Below, in pieces: positions 12,903-18,294 of a DNA stretch of 18,294 nt. Numbering within the stretch: the first letter of the stretch is position 1; the number at the start of each line of letters is the position of its first letter. Source of the stretch: Patescibacteria group bacterium (GTDB lineage Bacteria; Patescibacteriota; Microgenomatia; PFEM01; JAHIFH01). Where the stretch lies: the NCBI GenBank assembly GCA_018900995.1, contig JAHIFH010000057.1, positions 1 to 18,294 of the forward strand, read 5' to 3'. Under the pieces are notes generated by a model. The model was not told where the DNA came from and searched no databases. It saw only the letters and a list, made by a program, of their open reading frames with translations. A program made the position numbers and the translations under genes.

Positions 12903-13853
12903 ATGTATGACCTAATCATAGTTGGTGCTGGCGTAGCTGGGATGACCGCTTCTGTGTACGCCAGTCGATACAAAATTAATCACCTTATTTTTGGAGAAAC
13001 TCCGGGAGGGCAGGGGATGGAGGCACTGCAAGTAGAAAATTATCCAGGTTATGTTTCTATTCCCGGACCAGAGTTGATGCAAAAAATGATTGAGCAAGTG
13101 AAGCACTATGAAGTGGATATCAAGCAGGAGAAAGTCGGCGGTTTAGCTAAAATCGAGAGCGGATTTGAAGTTAAAACCAATAAAGAGAAGTATCAAGGGA
13201 GAACTCTTATTTTGGCTATGGGAGCTTCTTTCCGCCATCTCAATACTCCTGGAGAAGATAAGTTTATAGGTCGCGGCGTATCCTACTGTACGACCTGTGA
13301 TATCCCCCTTTTCCGGGATAAGATTGTAGCGATTGTTGGCGGGGGCGATTCGGCTGTCACTGGAGCGATCCATGCCTCCTCTTTTGCCAAAAAAGTTTTT
13401 ATTATCCATCGTCGAGATGAGTATCGAGCCGAGCCAACTTGGATAGAGAAAATGAGGAAGGTAGATAAAATCGAAGAGGTTTTATCTAATGAAGTAAAAG
13501 AAATTAAAGGTGGGGAAAAAGTAGAAGAAATTATTTTGGCTAATCCTTATCAAGGGAATCAAAGTCTTAAGGTTGATGGGGTTTTTATTGAAGTTGGTCA
13601 AGTACCGTCGTTTGCCTTGGCAAAACAGCTCGGAATCGAACTTGATGAGAGGAATTATGTCAAAGTTAATCCGGGGATGGCAACTAATGTTTCTGGTGTT
13701 TTTGCTGCTGGCGACTTAGCCGCAATTCAAGGTGGGCTTCTTTTTCGTCAGTTTGTTACCGCTACTTCAGATGGTGCCCGCGCTGCCGCTAGTGTTTATC
13801 AATATCTTCACAAAGGGGCTATGCCTGCTCCTTCCTGGGGAGGCAAAAGTTGA
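12903..13853 (+). CDS. trxB: Thioredoxin reductase
   Basis: This 316-aa low-molecular-weight thioredoxin reductase is a flavoenzyme moving electrons from NAD(P)H through FAD to thioredoxin. Visible features are the FAD motif GAGVAGM (8-14), the redox pair CTTC (129-132) followed by Asp, the second Rossmann motif GGGDSAVTGA (146-155), HRRDEYRA (169-176, the Arg pattern associated with NADPH use) and GVFAAGDLA (265-273). It begins immediately after the thioredoxin stop, so the two are co-expressed partners. The next gene is a ferredoxin, but the intact nucleotide motifs argue for a pyridine-nucleotide-dependent rather than ferredoxin-dependent enzyme. The stop codon lies within the -35 of the ferredoxin promoter. 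Confidence 0.95.
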   Translation: MYDLIIVGAGVAGMTASVYASRYKINHLIFGETPGGQGMEALQVENYPGYVSIPGPELMQKMIEQVKHYEVDIKQEKVGGLAKIESGFEVKTNKEKYQGRTLILAMGASFRHLNTPGEDKFIGRGVSYCTTCDIPLFRDKIVAIVGGGDSAVTGAIHASSFAKKVFIIHRRDEYRAEPTWIEKMRKVDKIEEVLSNEVKEIKGGEKVEEIILANPYQGNQSLKVDGVFIEVGQVPSFALAKQLGIELDERNYVKVNPGMATNVSGVFAAGDLAAIQGGLLFRQFVTATSDGARAAASVYQYLHKGAMPAPSWGGKS

Positions 13854-13878
13854 CTTAGGAAAAGATTGATGCTAGGAT
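13850..13878 (+). promoter_or_regulatory. Promoter for ferredoxin and dsbA-like genes
   Basis: -35 TTGACT (13850-13855), a 17-nt spacer and -10 TAGGAT (13873-13878) preceded by TGC make a good extended -10 promoter. The -35 contains the trxB stop codon. The expected start of transcription is near 13885, only about four nucleotides before the ferredoxin ATG. Confidence 0.75.
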
Positions 13879-13888
13879 ACCAAAAGTC

Positions 13889-14080
13889 ATGGCGAAACTG
13901 CCTATAGTCGATAAGGATAAATGTATTGGTTGTAGTACTTGCTCTGTTCTCGCCCCCAAGACATTTAAGCTTGGGAAAGATGGCAAAGCCGAGGTGATTG
14001 ATCCTCCAGGTGATGAAGAAGAGAAAATTAAAGAAGCGATTGACAGTTGCCCGGTTGATGCGATAAAATTCGCAGAATAA
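13889..14080 (+). CDS. Ferredoxin, single [4Fe-4S] type
   Basis: This 63-aa protein has one cluster-binding set: CIGCSTC (Cys12, 15, 18) near the N-terminus and SCPVDAI near the C-terminus (Cys52), the layout of small one-cluster ferredoxins. The middle is acidic and lacks a second cluster motif. It is a cytoplasmic one-electron carrier; the partner enzyme is not visible here. ATG 13889 lies 10 nt behind a strong -10 box and has no Shine-Dalgarno, so translation is probably from a nearly leaderless message. The DsbA-like gene starts 1 nt after its stop. Confidence 0.92.
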   Translation: MAKLPIVDKDKCIGCSTCSVLAPKTFKLGKDGKAEVIDPPGDEEEKIKEAIDSCPVDAIKFAE

Positions 14081-14081
14081 T

Positions 14082-14810
14082 ATGGCTGAAGAAAAGAAAA
14101 TTACCACTTTTACTACTCCGATAATTGTTATTCTTTTAATTATCGTTGCCTTTTTGGCAGGTATGTTTTGGACCAAGATTCGGTATGTAGAGCCAGGAAA
14201 AGCCCCAGGGGAAGTGGCTCAAGCCAGTCCAGCTCCCGGAGCGCCTCAGGAAGAAGTACCTTTAAGCGAAGACCAGATTAATAAAATTGTCTCCAGTGGA
14301 GCGGCTAGTAAAGGTAAAGAAGATGCTTCGGTTACTATCGTTGAATTTTCTGAATATCAATGCCCTTATTGCGGCAGATATGTCGCCGAAACATACCCTC
14401 AGATTTTAGAAGAATATGGGGATAAAATTCGCTATGTCTTTCATGATTACCCATTATCATTTCATCCCCATGCCCAAAAACTAGCTGAGGTGGCTCGCTG
14501 TGCCGGAGATCAAGACCAGTACTGGGAAATGCATGACCTGATTTTTGAAAATCAAGGAGTATGGTCAAGCAAACAGAATGTTGAAACTGATATTAATTCT
14601 TATGTATCTCAACTAGGCTTAGATAAAGAAAAATTTGATGAATGTCTTGTTTCAGGCAAGTACACCCAAGCAGTTAAGGATGATTCTGAATTAGGAACCG
14701 AAGTCGGCGTTCAGGGCACACCTACCTTCTTTATCAATGGTCAGAAACTAGTTGGTGCTCAGCCATTTGAGAGTTTCAAAGCCATCATCGACGCTGAGTT
14801 GGCTAAATAA
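14082..14810 (+). CDS. Membrane-anchored DsbA-family thiol-disulfide oxidoreductase
   Basis: This 242-aa protein has an N-terminal anchor helix (about 11-30), a Pro/Ala-rich linker (36-60) and a DsbA-type thioredoxin domain with an inserted helical region. The active site is CPYC (94-97) in EFSEYQCPYCGRY, and the cis-Pro loop is GTPTFF (212-217). It also has a second cysteine pair, Cys140 and Cys188, in the helical insert, common in the DsbA/BdbD-like group. It should face outward and oxidise or isomerise disulfides of exported proteins. It shares the ferredoxin promoter. Substrates might include the Cys-rich copper proteins nearby, which is inference. Confidence 0.92.
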   Translation: MAEEKKITTFTTPIIVILLIIVAFLAGMFWTKIRYVEPGKAPGEVAQASPAPGAPQEEVPLSEDQINKIVSSGAASKGKEDASVTIVEFSEYQCPYCGRYVAETYPQILEEYGDKIRYVFHDYPLSFHPHAQKLAEVARCAGDQDQYWEMHDLIFENQGVWSSKQNVETDINSYVSQLGLDKEKFDECLVSGKYTQAVKDDSELGTEVGVQGTPTFFINGQKLVGAQPFESFKAIIDAELAK

Positions 14811-14819
14811 CTTCGTTTA

Positions 14820-14848
14820 TTTCCAATTGATTTTAGTTTTTGTATAAT
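14820..14848 (+). promoter_or_regulatory. Promoter for the 7TM/ATP-grasp cluster
   Basis: A perfect -10 TATAAT (14843-14848) with a moderate -35 TTTCCA (14820-14825) at 17 nt. Transcription should begin near 14855, three nucleotides before the ATG at 14858, another nearly leaderless arrangement. No terminator is seen between the DsbA-like gene and this promoter. Confidence 0.75.
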
Positions 14849-14857
14849 AAGAGCAAC

Positions 14858-15718
14858 ATGATTAAGAAACTGCCTTGTTTTCTATTCTTCATTCTTTTTT
14901 TCCTCCTTCTTTTAACAAGAAGTCATTTTTCCATGGCGCAAACCAATCTCATTTCTCCTCTTCCCCCAGAACCAAAGGAAAATTTAACTGGGACCCAACC
15001 AAGCCTGAGTGGGCTGGAAAAAGCTTTAGCAGAACAACAACTCGGACCATTAGGAGTAACTAATTTTTTTAAACATGCGATTCATGGGGCGGTGGTGGCG
15101 GGGGTGCCAGTAAATACCGTTGTTTTGATTCTTTTATTACCTATCTTAATTGCGGTCATTGCGGCTTTGCGTCACTTAGTTGGTGTCCGGGGCTTTGGTA
15201 TTTTTACCCCAACCATGATTTCCGTGGCTCTTTATGCTACTGGAATTATCCCTGGATTACTCCTCTTCCTGGCTGTTTTGGCAATGACTAACTTTGGGCG
15301 CCTTATCTTAAGGAAAATCAGAATCAGGATTCACTATCTGCCTCGGATGGCTTTATTATTTTGGTTTATCTCTCTGGCTGTTTTTTTAACCATTATTTTT
15401 GCTCCTTTAATTGGCTGGTCGGAAATGGCCATGGTTTCCATTTTCCCGATTCTGATTCTTATTCTTCTTTCTGAAGCTTTTATTGATGTTCAGAAGGGAC
15501 GGAGCTTAAGAGAGGCAGTGAGAATTACAATAGAAACACTCTTTTTAGCCTTTTTCTGTTTTGGTTTAATGAAACTTCAGGCTTTGCAAGAATTTGTTCT
15601 TCTTAATCCGGAAATAACCATCATTGGCGTGCCTATTTTTGATATCCTCATTGGTCGCTACACTGGCTTGCGCCTCCTAGAGTTACTTCGCTTTCGCCGC
15701 GTTCTAAAGGAGGAGTAA
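14858..15718 (+). CDS. 7TM protein of the transglutaminase-linked type, lacking the transglutaminase domain
   Basis: This 286-aa protein has a signal peptide (about 1-27, ending SMA|Q), an extracytoplasmic Pro-rich linker (28-80), then seven hydrophobic helices to about residue 275, with basic loops such as RKIRIRIHYLPR. The helix set and motifs LRHLVGVRGFGIFTPTMI and GVPIFDILIGRYTGLRLLELLRFR resemble the 7TM domain usually fused to an inactive transglutaminase and found beside ATP-grasp ligases (PF14402-like). Here only a short linker replaces the transglutaminase domain. ATG 14858 is chosen over an upstream TTG at 14840 because the latter precedes the predicted transcript start. It probably anchors or transports the product of the ATP-grasp enzymes that follow. 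Confidence 0.78.
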   Translation: MIKKLPCFLFFILFFLLLLTRSHFSMAQTNLISPLPPEPKENLTGTQPSLSGLEKALAEQQLGPLGVTNFFKHAIHGAVVAGVPVNTVVLILLLPILIAVIAALRHLVGVRGFGIFTPTMISVALYATGIIPGLLLFLAVLAMTNFGRLILRKIRIRIHYLPRMALLFWFISLAVFLTIIFAPLIGWSEMAMVSIFPILILILLSEAFIDVQKGRSLREAVRITIETLFLAFFCFGLMKLQALQEFVLLNPEITIIGVPIFDILIGRYTGLRLLELLRFRRVLKEE

Positions 15719-15720
15719 TC

Positions 15721-17043
15721 ATGGCTAAAATTCACCATTTACTTGGCAAAAATGCCCGCAACCAGGTTTTTTTGTGTCTTAACAAAAAACAAGGCAGGCG
15801 AATTGCTGATTCCAAATTATTAACTAAAAAAATGCTTCAAAAGCATAACCTGTCTCATCCCAAACTTTATGCTGTTTTTGAAAATCCAGAAGAGCTTTAT
15901 GCCTTCCAATGGGAAAATCTCCCTGGTAATTTTGTGGTTAAACCCAGTCGGGGCCTAGGGGGCGAAGGAATTTTGGTTATCAAAAGAAAAGCCAAATATG
16001 CAGGAGAGTGGTATTTAATGGGGGATATTAAGATTGATATCGCCCAAATTAGATTGCATGTTTTTGATATTTTTGCCGGTCGTTTTAGCCTTCATAATTT
16101 GCCTGATAAAGCTTTTGTAGAAGAAAGAATCAAAATTCACCCCATTTTTAAAAAATATACTTATCGAGGGACACCAGATATTCGGGTGATTGTTTTTAAT
16201 AAAGTGCCGGTGATGGCGATGTTACGCTTGCCCACAGCGGAATCTCAAGGTAAGGCTAATTTACATCAGGGAGCGATTGGGGTGGGGATTGATTTAGCAA
16301 CGGGAATTACTACTTATGGCTATCATAATGGCAAGAGAATTAAATTTATTCCGGGGACAAAAAGAAAGGTTAATGGTTTGAAATTGCTTTTTTGGGAAGA
16401 AACCTTAGCTTTGGCAGTTAAGATTCAAGAGATTATTCCTCAATTAGGTTTTATAGGAGTGGATATTATTTTGGACAAAGAAAGGGGACCAATGATTTTG
16501 GAATTGAATGCTCGTCCGGGTTTGGATATTCAAAATGCTAATTTGGCGCCTTTAAGAAGAAGATTGGAGAGAGTTGAAGGGATAGTGGTGGAGAATGCGG
16601 AAAAAGGGGTGAAGATTGCCCAAGATCTTTTTGCTGAGCGCTTTGCGGATAAGGTTTTGGCTAAAAAAGGAGGGAAGATTGTTGATGTTCTTGAGGAAGT
16701 TAAAATTAAAGCCGCTGATAAGAGAAGAATCCCGGTTCTGGCGAAAATTGATACCGGAGCTTCGCGGAGCTCAATTGATAGAAAATTAGCCGGAGATTTA
16801 GGTTTGTTGACTCCGGAAAACACGTTTTTTACTCGCTATTATCAGTCAGCTTTAGGTAAGCGTAAGGAGAGAAAAGTAATTGGTTTGACTTTTTATCTTA
16901 AAGGCAGGAGAATTAAGACCAGCGCTAGCGTTACCAATCGAGCTCATTTAAAGGCGCCTTTTTTGGTAGGAATTAGAGATTTAGCTGGTTTCATGGTCAA
17001 GCCAGAGCCAATTGAAGCGACTCAATATAGGAGGACTGAATGA
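15721..17043 (+). CDS. ATP-grasp ligase fused to RimB-like retropepsin-fold protease
   Basis: This 440-aa two-domain protein combines an ATP-grasp ligase and a peptidase-like domain. Residues about 1-300 are ATP-grasp, of the alpha-L-glutamate-ligase-related group: NFVVKPSRGLGGEGILVI (70-87, nucleotide-binding Lys74), FVEERI (132-137), RVIVFNKVPVMAMLRLPT (155-172), and GPMILELNARPGLDI (256-270) with Glu261 and Asn263 as metal ligands. Residues about 320-430 resemble the RimB/DUF785 retropepsin-like peptidase: AKIDTGASRSSID (341-353) with the catalytic-type Asp344, and FLVGIRDLAGF (414-424). Such pairs would join and trim amino acids on a carrier. The Shine-Dalgarno AAAGGAGG lies at 15706-15713. 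The end overlaps the next gene by 4 nt. Confidence 0.85.
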   Translation: MAKIHHLLGKNARNQVFLCLNKKQGRRIADSKLLTKKMLQKHNLSHPKLYAVFENPEELYAFQWENLPGNFVVKPSRGLGGEGILVIKRKAKYAGEWYLMGDIKIDIAQIRLHVFDIFAGRFSLHNLPDKAFVEERIKIHPIFKKYTYRGTPDIRVIVFNKVPVMAMLRLPTAESQGKANLHQGAIGVGIDLATGITTYGYHNGKRIKFIPGTKRKVNGLKLLFWEETLALAVKIQEIIPQLGFIGVDIILDKERGPMILELNARPGLDIQNANLAPLRRRLERVEGIVVENAEKGVKIAQDLFAERFADKVLAKKGGKIVDVLEEVKIKAADKRRIPVLAKIDTGASRSSIDRKLAGDLGLLTPENTFFTRYYQSALGKRKERKVIGLTFYLKGRRIKTSASVTNRAHLKAPFLVGIRDLAGFMVKPEPIEATQYRRTE

Positions 17044-17918
17044 AAATTGCTTTATTTTACCGAGTTTGGTTTGATACCGGGGAAAAATTTTTAGCAGCCG
17101 CTAAGAAAAAAGGGGTTGATTTGGTTCCGATTCAGTATAATGATTTAGTTTTGCGCCAAAAGGGAGCTAATTTTGATATTTTTTATCAAGAAAGGCCTCT
17201 TTCAGAATTTGACCTCTTCTTTTTCCGAGCTGTTGGTGAGGCAACAGAATGGGCGAATTTACTCTTGCTTTATGCCCAGAAGAAGAAAATTGCTGTTGTT
17301 GATGACTATTTGGCTGCTTTTGGCCCTAAGAGGCGTTTAAAGAGTATCTCCGGGGTTTTCTTAGCTAAGAATGGGATAAGTTACCCTCGAACGAGCTTCG
17401 CTGCTAATAAAGAAGTCTTGTTAGCCGAGGCAGAGAAATTTAAATATCCTTTTGTTTTAAAGATTTCTAAAGGGGGGAGGCGAGGAGCCGGGACTTTATT
17501 GATTAAGGACAAAGAGGTTTTGGCCCGGGCAATCAAAGGCAGAATCGAAAAAACAGGCTTTTTACTTCAGGAATATATTCCTAATGACGGTGATTACCGG
17601 TTAATGGTTATTGGCTATCAGGTTTTGGGTGGTTTTAAAAGACAGAAAAAAGAAGAGAGATTGGTTCTCAGTCGGTCATTGGGACCTTCGGAGGCGCTAA
17701 AAACCATTCCTCAAGCAGTTAAAGAGGAAGCAGAAAAGGCTTGTCAAGCTTTGAAAGTGGAAATCGCTTCTGTAGATATGGTGATTGATAAGCGCAATGG
17801 GAAGCCAGTAATTATTGAAGTTAATGAAGCACCCCAATTTGATGTTTTTGAAAAGAGGACAGGGATTGATGTTGCCGAGAAGATTGTTGACTACCTTATT
17901 AAAAAAGCGAAAAAGTGA
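17040..17918 (+). CDS. RimK-like ATP-grasp ligase
   Basis: This 292-aa protein has a RimK-type order: a Rossmann-like N-terminal domain (1-95), then ATP-grasp with FVLKISKGGRRGAGTLLI (138-155, Lys141 binding ATP), LLQEYIPNDGDYRLMVIG (175-192), VDMVID (245-250) and IIEVNEAPQFDVFEKRTGIDVA (258-279; Glu260 and Asn262 bind metal). The segment where RimK relatives usually have a basic residue plus Asn before a Gly (FRxN...G) reads RLVLSRSLG (207-215), so acceptor or phosphate handling may differ. It likely forms peptide bonds using ATP, substrate unknown. AGGAGG at 17029-17034 is a good Shine-Dalgarno. The stop overlaps the next gene's GTG. Confidence 0.88.
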   Translation: MKIALFYRVWFDTGEKFLAAAKKKGVDLVPIQYNDLVLRQKGANFDIFYQERPLSEFDLFFFRAVGEATEWANLLLLYAQKKKIAVVDDYLAAFGPKRRLKSISGVFLAKNGISYPRTSFAANKEVLLAEAEKFKYPFVLKISKGGRRGAGTLLIKDKEVLARAIKGRIEKTGFLLQEYIPNDGDYRLMVIGYQVLGGFKRQKKEERLVLSRSLGPSEALKTIPQAVKEEAEKACQALKVEIASVDMVIDKRNGKPVIIEVNEAPQFDVFEKRTGIDVAEKIVDYLIKKAKK

Positions 17919-18294
17919 AGGAGCTTCTTATCTTGACCCGTTTTCCGCCGGAATATGAGCCTCAGAGGCTGGCTAAAGCAGCCAAGAAAAGGGGGATTGA
18001 GTCTGAGATCGTTAATTATCAAGATGTCCAGTTCGGACCTGGTAAAATCGTTTTACCCCGCAATTTGAAGCTAGAATATTTTGATTTTGTTATTCCTCGT
18101 TCAGCCGCCCATCACCGTAAAAAATCACTTTTGAAAGAGAAGGTAACCTTAATTGAAGCCTTGCCCCAAAAATCTGTTTGCTTGAATAAAACTACTTTTT
18201 TACGCTGGCCAAAGTTAGGCAAAATTAGGCAGGCTGAAATTCTAAGAAAGTACAACCTGCCCACTATTCCTACTCTAGAAAAGCCCATTTTCCC
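17915..18294 (+). CDS. Further ATP-grasp-like ligase (3' partial)
   Basis: An uninterrupted frame begins with GTG 17915, overlapping the preceding TGA by 4 nt, and runs off the window after about 126 codons. The start MKELLILTRFPPEYEPQRLA followed by AAKKRGIESEIVNYQDV is like the N-terminal domain of RimK-type enzymes (compare MKIALFYR of the previous gene). The stretch CLNKTTFLRWPKLGKIRQAE followed by ILRKYNLPTIPT is the typical region just before the ATP-binding fold, where an N-K pair and a Pro-Thr precede the first strand. The catalytic part is outside the window, so the assignment is from pattern and context. Confidence 0.72.
   Translation, partial: MKELLILTRFPPEYEPQRLAKAAKKRGIESEIVNYQDVQFGPGKIVLPRNLKLEYFDFVIPRSAAHHRKKSLLKEKVTLIEALPQKSVCLNKTTFLRWPKLGKIRQAEILRKYNLPTIPTLEKPIF

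Noticed and set aside
12903..14080. Ferredoxin-dependent thioredoxin reductase pair
   Set aside because: The reductase keeps GGGDSA and HRRDEYRA nucleotide-binding motifs, and the ferredoxin has a separate promoter.
14840..14857. TTG start at 14840 for the 7TM gene
   Set aside because: It lies before a perfect TATAAT. The transcript should begin near 14855, and the signal peptide begins well at ATG 14858.

Overview
The window suggests a bacterium of the Candidate Phyla Radiation (Patescibacteria, perhaps Microgenomates- or Parcubacteria-like). This is inference. The supporting signs are: every gene lies on the + strand in tightly overlapping chains; the proteins are compact; an EndoQ-type PHP endonuclease is present; a half-size MFS protein and several lineage-type hypothetical proteins occur; and several starts look leaderless, with the ATG 7-10 nt behind the -10 box. 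TGA is used as an ordinary stop (for example at the ends of pth and csoR), so the code is the standard bacterial one. No rRNA, tRNA, CRISPR array or transposon was seen, and no gap between genes exceeds about 110 bases.

Layout. (1) Positions 1-1622 hold the 5'-truncated EndoQ gene, ending in a clamp-binding-like peptide, and a small DUF4870 membrane protein closed by an intrinsic terminator. (2) Positions 1702-6574 are a housekeeping chain with 4- to 20-nt overlaps: phosphoribosyltransferase, peptidyl-tRNA hydrolase, two MFS proteins (one half-size), a conserved hypothetical, an MGMT-like protein with an altered active site, a DUF72 protein carrying a short duplicated palindromic insert, and a DxDH membrane protein. 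(3) Positions 6578-11579 are a self-contained copper operon: a CsoR operator set inside the promoter spacer, leaderless csoR, a ten-cysteine anchored protein, an anchored DUF2318 protein, an HMA-TauE/SafE-cupredoxin fusion with a Cys/Gly tail, and a CopA Cu(I) ATPase. (4) Positions 11622-14810 hold a five-copy heptamer repeat, an SDR oxidoreductase, an unlisted 47-aa membrane peptide, thioredoxin, thioredoxin reductase, then a separate promoter driving ferredoxin and an anchored DsbA-like protein. (5) Positions 14858-18294 (open at the right edge) hold an ATP-grasp peptide-ligation-type cluster: a 7TM protein of the kind usually fused to inactive transglutaminase, an ATP-grasp/retropepsin-like fusion, a RimK-like ATP-grasp, and the start of a further ATP-grasp-like gene.

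How the parts may work together. CsoR would release the operon when Cu(I) rises. Surface Cys-rich, DUF2318 and cupredoxin domains could bind or pass on the metal, the TauE/SafE domain could move electrons or metal, and CopA would export Cu(I). The neighbouring thioredoxin, thioredoxin reductase and DsbA genes would maintain thiols and disulfides on both sides of the membrane. The ATP-grasp cluster is the best candidate for an incompletely described system: it looks like a membrane-linked machine that adds amino acids or peptides to an unknown acceptor and can trim them.
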